Below are positions 44,988 to 53,462 of a stretch of DNA of 64,000 nucleotides, in pieces. Made by a program: the position numbers and the translations under genes. The notes under the pieces are model-generated. The model made no database searches. It saw nothing but the letters and a program-made list of their open reading frames with translations, and had not been told where the DNA came from. Source of the stretch: Sanyastnella coralliicola (GTDB taxonomy: Bacteria > Bacteroidota > Bacteroidia > Flavobacteriales_D > Sanyastnellaceae). The stretch lies in assembly GCF_030845195.1 (NCBI RefSeq), contig NZ_CP132543.1, forward strand, positions 699,501 through 763,500. The letters are read 5' to 3'. The first letter of the stretch is position 1; each line of letters opens with the position of its first letter.

Positions 44988-46373
44988 TTGATGAAGAAGA
45001 TCTTTCTATGGACGCTCTGCGTTCTCCCACTTATATCTTGGTCTCAATTGACCATTGTTGTTGATGCCATTCCATCGAATACGCCGGAAGGCAGTGACAT
45101 TTACATTGCCGGTGATTTCCAGGGTTGGGACCCAAGTTCGCCTGATTATATGCTGAATGACAATGGGGATGGAACCTATTCGATTGAACTTTATATTGCC
45201 GCAGGAACTATCACCTTCAAATTCACCCGCGGTGGTTGGGACACCGTGGAAGGAAACGAAAACGGAGGTTTTCTCCCAGACAGAACTTTCTTGTACAGCG
45301 GTCTTGAAGAGACGCTAAATCTTCAAATTCTCAGTTGGGAAGACGTAGGCGGCACCAACTCCACAGCAGCAGAGAATGTACAGATCATGGATACGGATTT
45401 CTACATACCACAGCTTGATCGTTACCGTCGCATCTGGGTTTACACGCCTCCGAACTACGACGATACAGACGAGCATTACAAAGTGCTCTACATGCACGAC
45501 GGACAAAACCTCTTCGACATAGCCAGCAGTTTTTCAGGAGAATGGGAAGTAGATGAAACCCTCAATGCATTGTTTGACCAAGGCGACGAAGGATGCATCG
45601 TGGTAGGGATCGATAACGGAGGTGTCCATCGCATCGATGAATATTCACCTTGGGTAAACGTTCAATACGGCGGTGGCGAAGGTGCTCTTTACATGGATTT
45701 TATCGTCAATACGCTCAAGCCATACATTGATGAAAACTACCGCACCCGTCCAGAACGTGAATGGACAGGCATCATGGGCAGTTCAATGGGCGGTTTGATC
45801 TCAGCCTACGGAGGGGTAGAACACAGTGACGTGTTCAGTCGAATTGGTGCTTTTTCACCGAGCTATTGGTTCAGTGATGAGACCTACGATCACATGCAAG
45901 AAAACGCGGTCACAGACGAGATGCGCATTTATACCATTGCCGGTGAACAAGAAGGGCCTGTCATGACTAATGGGGTCGCCAACATGAATAATATCATGAG
46001 CAACACCGGTTGGTACGACGAGAATGAGTTCATCACCCTCACCCACGAATACGGCACGCACAGCGAATCCTACTGGCGCAATGAATTCGAAGACGCTTAT
46101 TTGTGGTTATGGGATAATGATACTTCAGTTAATAATTTCGCTAGCGCGGAATGGGTCATCTACCCAAACCCTAGCGAAGCCGTCATTCAACTGGAAATCG
46201 AAAACAGCTCCCAGGTAACCAAAATCGAACTCATCGATTCCACCGGGAAATTGGTCTACACTACTTCGCAATTCGAACGAACGATCGATGTGTCTCAATG
46301 GAACGGAGTACACGTGATCGCGATCTATTTCCAGGAAGGGCAGAAGCTCACAAAGCGCATCGTCCTTAGGTGA
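44988..46373 (+). CDS. T9SS-exported alpha/beta-hydrolase esterase with carbohydrate-binding-like N-domain
   Basis: 461 residues: signal peptide (ISWSQ), a CBM20-like beta domain (about 20-110, IYIAGDFQGWDPSSPDY ... FKFTRGGWDTVEGN), an esterase D-type hydrolase (about 120-375; RRIWVYTPPNYD, LYMHDGQNLFD, GIMGSSMGGLISAYGG with nucleophile Ser, EYGTHSESYW with His), and a type A T9SS domain (VIYPNPSEAVIQLEI ... KRIVLR). Probably a secreted esterase acting on polysaccharide esters. The 13-mer at 46139-46151 (ASAE) lies in the linker to the sorting domain. Confidence 0.9.
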   Translation: MMKKIFLWTLCVLPLISWSQLTIVVDAIPSNTPEGSDIYIAGDFQGWDPSSPDYMLNDNGDGTYSIELYIAAGTITFKFTRGGWDTVEGNENGGFLPDRTFLYSGLEETLNLQILSWEDVGGTNSTAAENVQIMDTDFYIPQLDRYRRIWVYTPPNYDDTDEHYKVLYMHDGQNLFDIASSFSGEWEVDETLNALFDQGDEGCIVVGIDNGGVHRIDEYSPWVNVQYGGGEGALYMDFIVNTLKPYIDENYRTRPEREWTGIMGSSMGGLISAYGGVEHSDVFSRIGAFSPSYWFSDETYDHMQENAVTDEMRIYTIAGEQEGPVMTNGVANMNNIMSNTGWYDENEFITLTHEYGTHSESYWRNEFEDAYLWLWDNDTSVNNFASAEWVIYPNPSEAVIQLEIENSSQVTKIELIDSTGKLVYTTSQFERTIDVSQWNGVHVIAIYFQEGQKLTKRIVLR

Positions 46374-46569
46374 GTCGAGAGACGAGAGTCTAGAGTCTAG
46401 GGGGACTCAATCTATAACTTATAATCGATAAACTATAACGGTTGAAGCTAAGTCGCCGATTGAAATGACAACGAAAGACCAAGAACCAAAGACTAAAAAC
46501 CAAAAGCAATAGTCTATAACGGTTACGGGTGTACCAATCAGTCCACCGTCCAGAAGAAAAGGCTATAGC
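46374..46569. repeat. Intergenic repeat mosaic after the esterase gene
   Basis: GAGTCTAGAGTCTAG (46388-46402), ATCTATAACTTATAATCGATAAACTATAACGG (46410-46441), AGACCAAGAACCAAAGACTAAAAACC (46475-46502) and AGGCTATAGCCTATCGCC (46559-46576) words. Gene-free. Confidence 0.7.
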
Positions 46570-46929
46570 CTATCGCCTAACGTAAGTGTCAAGAATCTCC
46601 TCCAAATTCGGTTTCGGAACCACACCAGCATAGCGCTCTACAAGTTGCCCTTTATCGAAAATGAGGAGGGAAGGGATGCTACGGATTTGGAATACTTGAG
46701 AGAGTCTTGGAGATACTTCGGTATTGACTTTTCCGATAATCACTTTCCCTTCATACTCGGCAGAAAGTTCGTCGATGATTGGTCCCATCACACGACATGG
46801 TGCACACCAAGATGCCCAAAAGTCAATGAGTACCGCATGATCATTCTGCGCTACGATTTCTTTGAAATTGGCTTCTGTGATCTCCATTGCCTTTGGCTTC
46901 GGAGCTCTATTCTTCTTTTTCCAAAACAT
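46570..46929 (-). CDS. trxA: Thioredoxin
   Basis: 119 residues from ATG 46929 (MFWKKKNRAPKPKAMEIT). Active site FWASWCAPCRVMGP (WCAPC instead of the common WCGPC), cis-Pro in SIPSLLIFDKGQ. A basic N-terminal extension of about 15 residues precedes the domain. The longer ORF start at 46959 is separated by a TACCTTTG element (46937-46944) and rejected. Disulfide reductase of the cytoplasm. Confidence 0.93.
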   Translation of the reverse strand: MFWKKKNRAPKPKAMEITEANFKEIVAQNDHAVLIDFWASWCAPCRVMGPIIDELSAEYEGKVIIGKVNTEVSPRLSQVFQIRSIPSLLIFDKGQLVERYAGVVPKPNLEEILDTYVRR

Positions 46930-46936
46930 AACCTTA

Positions 46937-46944
46937 CAAAGGTA
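46937..46944 (-). promoter_or_regulatory. -7 promoter element of the thioredoxin gene
   Basis: TACCTTTG on the minus strand, seven bases before the ATG. Confidence 0.55.
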
Positions 46945-46994
46945 GGGTAGGGGTGTCACAGATTTGTGTCACTTCAGTCACATTACGGCTTTTA

Positions 46995-47100
46995 CGGTGG
47001 ACTGTGGACTGTGGACTGTGGACTGTGGACTGTGGACGGTAGACGGCAGACAGTAGACAGTTAGTTATCAGTTATAGATTATCGTTTATCGATTCTCGTT
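46995..47100. repeat. Six-fold GTGGACT tandem and fold-back words
   Basis: GTGGACT/GTGGACG repeats about six times (46996-47038), followed by GTAGACGGCAGACAGTAGACAG (47039-47060) and TTATAGATTATCGTTTATCGATTC (47072-47096), the inverse of words at 46410-46440. Between the thioredoxin and MORN genes. Confidence 0.85.
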
Positions 47101-47120
47101 CAAATCGTTGATTTCGACGG

Positions 47121-47528
47121 CTAACCAATCACTTTCTCGCCTCTGACGATTTCGCCATCACGATAGATTTTCTCGGTGATTCTCCCTTCACGTGTATACC
47201 AGAGGTAGCGGCCATTCCACTTTCCGTTGACATAGGTGCCCTTCTTTTCTGGAGTTCCTGTATTGTAGTATGACTCCCAAGTTCCATGAGGTAGACCGTT
47301 TACATAGAACCCTTTTGACTCAATTTTTCCGTCTGAGTAATAGTAAATGTTTTGTCCTTCCCATTGGCCGTTAAGAATTGCTCCTTCAACTTTTACTTGA
47401 CCATTTTCATAGTATTCTAGGTAAGGACCATCTTCAAGATTAGATGTGTCAATCTGCTGTTGTTTAATCTGAGCAGTAAGGCTTGCAGAAAGCACAAGCG
47501 ATAGAATCAGTGATGCGATAAATTTCAT
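47121..47528 (-). CDS. Exported MORN-repeat (YwqK-like) protein
   Basis: 135 residues from ATG 47528 (MKFIASLILSLVLSASLTAQ, signal peptide); the longer ORF start at 47624 is unsupported. The mature part has four to five MORN-like units: GPYLEYYENGQVKVEGAI, GQWEGQNIYYYSDGKIESKG, GLPHGTWESYYNTGTPEKKG, GKWNGRYLWYTREGRI. Such units are widespread in Bacteroidota envelope proteins and in YwqK-type antitoxins; no toxin gene is adjacent here. It is the last ordinary gene before the AT-rich operon. Confidence 0.8.
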   Translation of the reverse strand: MKFIASLILSLVLSASLTAQIKQQQIDTSNLEDGPYLEYYENGQVKVEGAILNGQWEGQNIYYYSDGKIESKGFYVNGLPHGTWESYYNTGTPEKKGTYVNGKWNGRYLWYTREGRITEKIYRDGEIVRGEKVIG

Positions 47529-47878
47529 AATGATGGTGATTTTGAAATATATACGTTCGTGACACTGGATTTGGATCACGGGGGGGGGACGGTTGATGGT
47601 TGATGGTCGATGGAATGTTATCACTTATAGGTTCTAGTCTTCAATCGTACCCCATTCTACGTTGGGCTATATTTTTGAGAATGATCAGCTCTATAGATTT
47701 TTCGATGGCAAGCCAAAATCCCGGCTCCGACTTCTATTATCTCCTCTCTTTCTGCCACGATCTCGGGACTATGGAATATGCAAGTTGTCCATTGTAGAGT
47801 TTATGAGCATTTGGTAGAATGACTTGTCTTTACGCGAGATTGAGTAATTGATTATTTTTTTTTTACTCCAAAGTTGTG
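47529..47878. other. Gene-free left border of the AT-rich island
   Basis: Contains nine consecutive G (47580-47588), three GGTTGATG/GGTCGATG words (47591-47612), a base-composition shift toward AT, and ten or so T near 47853-47863, 15 bases beyond the methyltransferase stop. A 65-codon plus-strand frame (47600-47797) has no family features and is not called. Confidence 0.4.
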
Positions 47879-49060
47879 TTACTCGAATAGTACGTAATTC
47901 AATAGGTCTGTTTTACTTATTACCTTTGCGCACACCCCTCTTTTATGAGCTTCAATCCAGGCACGACCCTCTCTACCCGACAAACTGGAATAGAGATCTT
48001 GGCTAATTTGAGTGGGAGCTCTTAGAACATATACACAATCTGAAATTAATCTTCGTCCCGATTTGACATAAAGCACCTTTCCTAGGTTTGTTCTTCCAAC
48101 CCTGGTCATAACGATATCACCTTTCTCAGCATACATTCCCTCATGAAAGACTTTTTTGTCCAAACGAACACTATTGCCCTTATTCCCAGAGATATCTGAG
48201 GTATGAAGGAAAGGAGTATTCAAATTTACCAACATTCGTTTTGAATAGCTTCCTCTTCTGATTAATACGTTCAATTCTTTGAGGGACTTACCATTTGCTT
48301 TTGATTGCTCACTTATCCTCCAATCATGATAAGTGTAGTCCATCCGCTCGATTAACAATTCACATTGGACCTCATGTCGTTTTTCTATTGTTCCGTTGGA
48401 GTCAGCAATCTTCACTTGAACAGAAGTTCGATCTTTGTTTTTTCGTCCTTTGCGAACTATTAGAATGTACGTTTTAGCGTCGGTGTTTTTGAAAACTCTA
48501 TCTGGGAGTTCAATTACAGAAGTAACATCATGGTTCTTCAACAAGTTTTTTCTAAATCCCTTGAATTCATGAGATGTAATTAACCCATTAGGAAGAATTA
48601 TTGCTAGTTCTCCGCCATTTTTTAGGTAGGTCAAATTTCGAGCAAGAAAGATTAAGTCTGAGCTTAATTTTTTGTAATCGTTCAAAGAGCCTAGCTGTGC
48701 ATTTTCTAGCACTCTGCCGTAATGTTCAGCCTTATCTATTTGTCGATAGGGAGGGTTGCAAATTGCTACATCTATTGTATTATGACCGAAAGATAATTCT
48801 GAATCAATTTTGAAGGATAATCCATTGAGTTCAAGGAATTCGACATTAGGGAACTCATACTGAAGTTGTTTGACATTATTTCTGTCGACATCAGCACCAA
48901 AAAATTCCGCCCTTTCCCAGCGACCCATAGCCTCCCTCATTAATGCTCCTTTCCCTACGCCAAGCTCAATAATCTTTTCTGGTTTTTTTTGTCGAACAGA
49001 TGAGATCAACAACTTCGCTATATTCCCTTCAGTATAGTATTGCCCGTATTCTTTAATCAT
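47879..49060 (-). CDS. N6-adenine DNA methyltransferase with C-terminal specificity-like domain
   Basis: 393 residues. SAM motif I IIELGVGKGALMREA (30-44), acidic D59, catalytic motif IV ICNPPY (100-105), then SSDLIFLARNLTYLKNGGELAIILPNGLI. The last 130 residues (NVLIRRGSYSKRML ... AEKGDIVMTRVGRTNLGKVLYVKSGRRLISDCVYVLRA ... EAHKRGVCAKVISKTDLLNYVL) resemble a type I HsdS target-recognition half. So it is probably a self-targeting methyltransferase. It is the last gene of the four-gene operon, overlapping its neighbour by eight bases. No nuclease domain is seen in it. Confidence 0.85.
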   Translation of the reverse strand: MIKEYGQYYTEGNIAKLLISSVRQKKPEKIIELGVGKGALMREAMGRWERAEFFGADVDRNNVKQLQYEFPNVEFLELNGLSFKIDSELSFGHNTIDVAICNPPYRQIDKAEHYGRVLENAQLGSLNDYKKLSSDLIFLARNLTYLKNGGELAIILPNGLITSHEFKGFRKNLLKNHDVTSVIELPDRVFKNTDAKTYILIVRKGRKNKDRTSVQVKIADSNGTIEKRHEVQCELLIERMDYTYHDWRISEQSKANGKSLKELNVLIRRGSYSKRMLVNLNTPFLHTSDISGNKGNSVRLDKKVFHEGMYAEKGDIVMTRVGRTNLGKVLYVKSGRRLISDCVYVLRAPTQISQDLYSSLSGREGRAWIEAHKRGVCAKVISKTDLLNYVLFE

Positions 49061-50015
49061 TTATATATCCTGTCAGATTATACAAATAACTTTTTCCAAC
49101 GCCTTCAGTTCGAATTTTCTTTCCTAAGAAAGGGTAGTCATAGTGCAATTGAACGTCTGGATTGTCTATAGCGAACATACATGATCCGATGGAATGTGGT
49201 TTAGTTCCCAGTGGTGCAACGATTAGCTCATTGGAGCCAATATTGTCCATTATGCGTTGCAAGGAATTATAGATGCCAAACGGGTCATAAGCAGTAACTC
49301 TGTCGAGCTTCAAATAGGCCTTGGATTGCTCTAGGACCTCCTTGTTTTGTGAATATACATAATACTGCCAATTGGGTTGATATGAAGGCAGTCCAACGAT
49401 TGCATATGTCGAATATGCCGAAGGGTTAACCTCTTCGTATGTTTTGCTGAATCTATTTCCTTCAAATCCCATTATTGCAACCAGTGTTTTATCATTGTCT
49501 TGTCTTGAAATCCTCAAGAATCCAGGAAGAGAGCTACGGTTACAGAATTTTTCAGTCAAATCAAATCTCCTAACGGTTACCGCCTCATCATTTTGTTTGT
49601 ACTTATGCGGTTCAGTATATGTCACGAATAGTTGATCCAGGTTGAATTCTTCTTTAAAAACTTTGAGGGCGTAAAACAACATTGGATGTACCATTGAAGT
49701 AGACTCTATTAGCACTGAACAATTATCGATTTCTAATTTTTTCAATTCATCGATAAAGTTAGGGATCAAATCCGTTCCAATCTCGGATATTCCTTCCGTC
49801 CGATCGATAATCATGTCATCAGACCTAGTGAGGATGTACTTTTCAGTTTCGATGTCGTATTCGATAGTGATAATGCGTCCTGCTAATTTGTCTTTTAGAC
49901 TGGTCGGTATTTTGCGGGTGCGTTCTTCTTTACATACTCCTACAAGAAGAAAGTCAATCTTTGAAAGTACTTCTTCTGGAATATCCTCAAAATCGTAATA
50001 GCGGCTACTGAGCAT
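49053..50015 (-). CDS. Unknown protein of the conflict operon, Rossmann-like
   Basis: 320 residues, soluble. I recognise no named family. Alternating strands and helices (IDFLLVGVC, NCSVLIESTSMVHPMLFYALKVFKEEF, LDQLFVTYTEPHKY, KTLVAIMGFEGNRFS, YAIVGLP) suggest a Rossmann-type core. Near residues 267-276 it has APLGTKPHSIG, loosely like the GTKPM-type loop of CARF-like ligand-sensing domains; this resemblance is weak. It shares one base with the ATPase gene (TAATG) and eight with the methyltransferase gene, so it is part of a fixed unit. Confidence 0.6.
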   Translation of the reverse strand: MLSSRYYDFEDIPEEVLSKIDFLLVGVCKEERTRKIPTSLKDKLAGRIITIEYDIETEKYILTRSDDMIIDRTEGISEIGTDLIPNFIDELKKLEIDNCSVLIESTSMVHPMLFYALKVFKEEFNLDQLFVTYTEPHKYKQNDEAVTVRRFDLTEKFCNRSSLPGFLRISRQDNDKTLVAIMGFEGNRFSKTYEEVNPSAYSTYAIVGLPSYQPNWQYYVYSQNKEVLEQSKAYLKLDRVTAYDPFGIYNSLQRIMDNIGSNELIVAPLGTKPHSIGSCMFAIDNPDVQLHYDYPFLGKKIRTEGVGKSYLYNLTGYIND

Positions 50016-51913
50016 TAAAACAAGTCTTTTATATGTAGTTGTCCATTATCAAGAGTTTTGTCTTTATCTCCGATGATCTTGTTAGCCGCAACTTCAGCTT
50101 TTTCCAGATCTCCCGAAATTAGGGCTTCAAATAAATGATGTTTGATATGAAGTTTACGTTTCTTACGCGGAGAAATCTCAAAATATGGGGCATATATATG
50201 ATTCAAATGATACTCAGAGGTATTAGAATCTATAGCGTCTGATTTGTCCTTAGTCTCATCTCTTTTCTGTAGAATTGAATACAAAACCGCATTTGATAAG
50301 AATGACCTAGCTGAGGATGATAGTCTTTCATAGTCTGTACTGAAATGGTTTTGCTCTGGCTCACTTAGCTTTTGATTCCTATGCAACTTTTCGAATATAC
50401 CACCTAGAAGTTTGGTGAACTGCATTAATTCTCTACTGAAAGGTGCATAGGTTTCTACGTCATTGAGTTTATATCTACTTACATACTTTGCCGCATCAGA
50501 TTGTTCTTTAGGAGAAATTGGTCTTGGATGATCGAACTCGAATCCGTTTCTACTTGCATTTCGAAAGGCTACTTCACATAACTCTATGAAATAACGAATT
50601 ATTCCCGATGAAAGTGAAATGTAAGTGTTGTAACCGTAGTAGAACTTCTTTTTTCCTGTTTCTTTAAATAGTAAATAAAGAATTCCATGTTTGTTGTTGT
50701 GGATCCAGTCATCGAATTTAGACTTTTCTTTATTCTGGAATTTGTTGAATTCTGCAATCAGGTCTTTTAGGCTATTCCCCCTATCAATGAGAATTATTAT
50801 TAGGCGCATTATTATTGGATCGCTTACTTTCGACAGTTCGCCTAATTCAGATTTCGTGTATTTAGAGGTTTTAGATTCGAAGTTGTGTCTTAGGTTAATA
50901 TATTCCTTGGCTTTGTCGTTCTCAAATATTCTTTGTAATTCTTGACTCAGTGATTCTTCTCTCAAATAAAACTTGATGTTAAGTTCGGGAGAATCGTCTT
51001 TATAGTCTTTAAGTGCATCTATCCTTTGTAGACGCTTTCTACAGATCTCTGAGATTAGTTCCTCGAATTCTTCTTTCTTAAAATCTTCGATATTAAAATG
51101 ACTGTAGTCGTGGGGTTGAGCGATAGATTCTCCTGCAGCTAGCGTACTAAAGGTTTTAACCCCTTCATTTCGTGTGCCAATATTGAATATTGTAGGACTT
51201 GGATGTTTTATTAACGTGTTAATGAGTACCTGTTGATACTCCAGTAAGTTTTCATACTCATCAACGAAAATGTGAATTGTCTTACCCTGGTATCCCTCCT
51301 GATTTATTATGCAATTTGCAATAATATTAAGTAGAAGACCATTCGATGTTAATACTGGTTGTTCAACTCTTCCAACGTTATTAACGTACCTAATTATTTT
51401 AATCTCTTCACTTTTAATAACCGAATGTAGCATCTCGAAACTGTTGAGGTCGTTTCGGTCAAAAAGTCCATTGGATTCGTTCGATATAGTAAAATCTATC
51501 GATGGATTGTTTTTAACCTGAGAATTTATGTCAAGGATAATTTCTAAGAGTTGTTTGGATAAAGAAAGATTCAGGAAATGCGCAAATATTCCCTGCCATT
51601 CTTTATCATCTAGACCTTTGTGCTGAAAGCCAGGAACGAAATTCGAATCACACCGAAAGTGAATTCCAATCAAATCATGACTAGAGATGAATTCATCAAA
51701 TGTTTTGCCACAATTGAGCGCTTCGCTTTTCTGTGTTTTGTACGTATGATATAGGAAGAACATGGTCTTACCTGAGCCTCGACCGCCCTGGACCATCAAT
51801 GATTTCCTCTTTAAGAGCCCGTCCAAATTTTTATGGTGAGCAAAGAATTTGAATAGCTCATCACCAAGTTGTTCCGCCCTGTCAATTGAAAACGGGTTAT
51901 TAAATTTCGACAT
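50015..51913 (-). CDS. P-loop ATPase, ORC/CDC6-like, of the conflict operon
   Basis: 632 residues. Walker A GGRGSGKT (43-50), Walker B IHIFVDEYENLLEY (213-226) and a sensor-like NIGTRNEG (244-251) give the AAA+ order of ORC/CDC6-type ATPases. The remaining 380 residues are helical and charged, with a C-terminal KKRKLHIKHHLFEALISGDLEKAEVAANK. This protein likely senses or remodels a complex in an NTP-dependent manner. It overlaps the upstream phosphoribosyltransferase-like gene by 14 bases. Family name is from memory of domain patterns. Confidence 0.7.
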   Translation of the reverse strand: MSKFNNPFSIDRAEQLGDELFKFFAHHKNLDGLLKRKSLMVQGGRGSGKTMFFLYHTYKTQKSEALNCGKTFDEFISSHDLIGIHFRCDSNFVPGFQHKGLDDKEWQGIFAHFLNLSLSKQLLEIILDINSQVKNNPSIDFTISNESNGLFDRNDLNSFEMLHSVIKSEEIKIIRYVNNVGRVEQPVLTSNGLLLNIIANCIINQEGYQGKTIHIFVDEYENLLEYQQVLINTLIKHPSPTIFNIGTRNEGVKTFSTLAAGESIAQPHDYSHFNIEDFKKEEFEELISEICRKRLQRIDALKDYKDDSPELNIKFYLREESLSQELQRIFENDKAKEYINLRHNFESKTSKYTKSELGELSKVSDPIIMRLIIILIDRGNSLKDLIAEFNKFQNKEKSKFDDWIHNNKHGILYLLFKETGKKKFYYGYNTYISLSSGIIRYFIELCEVAFRNASRNGFEFDHPRPISPKEQSDAAKYVSRYKLNDVETYAPFSRELMQFTKLLGGIFEKLHRNQKLSEPEQNHFSTDYERLSSSARSFLSNAVLYSILQKRDETKDKSDAIDSNTSEYHLNHIYAPYFEISPRKKRKLHIKHHLFEALISGDLEKAEVAANKIIGDKDKTLDNGQLHIKDLF

Positions 51914-52871
51914 GCTCTTGAGTTCTCTTATTTCTTAAAAGGTAATTCCAATTTTCTTTCTTTTCATAAAATAACGGAAGAGATGCGTCAGGGATGCAGT
52001 GGTGAAAAGCAACTGCGTATTCTAATTGTCTATAACCCGTTAAGCCAAAGCCTTTATCCGATATTAGATTTTGAATAATTGCCTTGCATTCCTCTCTTTC
52101 TTCTTGATCAAAGTAAACAGAGTCATCCCCAAATATTTTGAATTTGGTTGGAAGCATTTCACAATAGCGGATTGTGAGGTTTTTCATGTGTTCTAATTCT
52201 TCATTATAGAATCTGTCATATCCTTCTTTAGTAACAACTAAGCAAAAGTATTGGATATCAATATTTGGGAACTTGTGAGGGAATTCGTACATCTTAATAC
52301 TCTCTTCGTCGACTTTTGTATCGAAGAGGTTCCAGAATTCGATAATCTGATCGCCAGAGCCTACAAAATCGTCTATGATCAGAATTCTGTCAAAATTATT
52401 GAAGTAATCAGATTCTAAATTGCTCGGACTTAGCACATTTTGTTCTGGAAAGCCAATTTCATTACTTAATATTCTTGCAACTGCGTGTGAGCTTTCGGTA
52501 GGGTTGCCTTCACTTAAGGGTAGCAGGGCTGTTTTACGAATGAATTGGTTCTTAAGAGACTGAAGTTCATCATTCGTCAGAGAATAGCCGCTTTCATCTT
52601 CTGCTCTTAAATAGTCTCTTCTGAGGAAGAGTTCATTAAGTCCATGCTTTAATAGTTGTATAACGTCATCTTCCGAATAATAGACAAATCTATCGAGTAA
52701 TTTAGCTGCACAGTAACGTTCATCAAGTGATCTGAAATTTTGCATCCAACTTTGAACCTTCGAAACATCAAATTTTGACCAAAATTGTGAATCAATAAAG
52801 AAATAGACCTTCTCAATGGCGTATTCAATGAACTCTTCTTTTTCAGAATCTGACATCATGTTTAATCCCAT
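51900..52871 (-). CDS. Phosphoribosyltransferase-like protein of the conflict operon
   Basis: 323 residues. The core RILIIDDFVGSGDQIIEFW (163-181) matches the PRPP-binding loop of type I phosphoribosyltransferases (hydrophobic-DD-x2-GSGxT/D). The C-terminal ...YAVAFHHCIPDASLPLFYEKKENWNYLL resembles the conserved end of PRTase domains I recall from biological-conflict operons. First gene of the operon; ATGs at 52871 and 52856 both possible. Enzyme substrate unknown: it may be an effector that modifies nucleotides or nucleic acid, or a binding domain without activity. Confidence 0.7.
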   Translation of the reverse strand: MGLNMMSDSEKEEFIEYAIEKVYFFIDSQFWSKFDVSKVQSWMQNFRSLDERYCAAKLLDRFVYYSEDDVIQLLKHGLNELFLRRDYLRAEDESGYSLTNDELQSLKNQFIRKTALLPLSEGNPTESSHAVARILSNEIGFPEQNVLSPSNLESDYFNNFDRILIIDDFVGSGDQIIEFWNLFDTKVDEESIKMYEFPHKFPNIDIQYFCLVVTKEGYDRFYNEELEHMKNLTIRYCEMLPTKFKIFGDDSVYFDQEEREECKAIIQNLISDKGFGLTGYRQLEYAVAFHHCIPDASLPLFYEKKENWNYLLRNKRTQEHVEI

Positions 52872-53462
52872 GTGATGTTGGATTTGTTCTTTAATATAAA
52901 AGATGTTGTAAATTTCGTTATTCTCAATCGTTCCGTAAATATATCTCTATTGGTCGGATGTAGGATGGTGAAAATACTTGGTAAATTACCATCAGTACTT
53001 TGAGTTATGCTTTGATTCTTATTACTAGGGGGGGCGTGATTGCTATTTGTTCAATACAAACTCATTCAGATATAAAACAATTGATGTTCTGGAGCCTCTG
53101 GCCAAATAGAGCATTATCTGAAACGCTGAAGTAGCCAAAGTCTATGACTAAGTAGAAAATGTACTTACTCGTCAAAACAAACTATTATTCAGTGAAGTAG
53201 TGTTTTGACACGAATTCGCTAAGGAATCTTGTGAAATTAGGAGGTAAATGTACGCTCAATGGCCATGTTTATAATAAATTTGAAGACCCTCACTCAATAT
53301 TACGAAAGGTGTATTATTAAGCATATGTTGGTAGGCATTACATTTCCGAAGAAGAACAACCCTTTATCATTGGGTGACGAAGTATACCTGGGTTACAGCA
53401 GGGTTCATAAATCGGCTGAGTTCCAGAATTAGTAATTAGTAAAAGGTCCCATATTTGATTAA
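52872..53462. other. Gene-poor right border of the AT-rich island
   Basis: 591 bases. Holds seven G (53028-53034), mirroring the G-run on the left border, a nine-bp inverted repeat GTCAAAACA ... TGTTTTGAC (53171-53209), and a 55-codon plus-strand frame at 53265-53432 (MFIINLKTLTQYYERC ... HKSAEFQN) with no known domain. Nothing else is recognisable. It also must contain the promoter for the minus-strand operon. Confidence 0.4.
53171..53209. repeat. Inverted repeat with 9-bp arms
   Basis: GTCAAAACA and TGTTTTGAC separated by 21 bases, in the space upstream of the conflict operon. Could be an operator or a mobile-element scar. Confidence 0.45.

Noticed and set aside
46995-47060. Tandem GTGGACT repeats as a CRISPR array
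   Set aside because: Units are seven bases and contiguous, without unique spacers, and no cas gene is near.
47600-47797. 65-codon plus-strand ORF at the island border
   Set aside because: No promoter, no domain pattern, and starts in the GGTTGATG tandem words.
47879-49060. Methyltransferase as part of an ordinary type I or type II restriction system
   Set aside because: No HsdR-like helicase/nuclease or separate restriction endonuclease is present in the operon or near it.
53265-53432. 55-codon plus-strand ORF next to the island
   Set aside because: No ribosome-binding or promoter element, no recognisable family, and surrounding frames look equally open; described only as part of the border.
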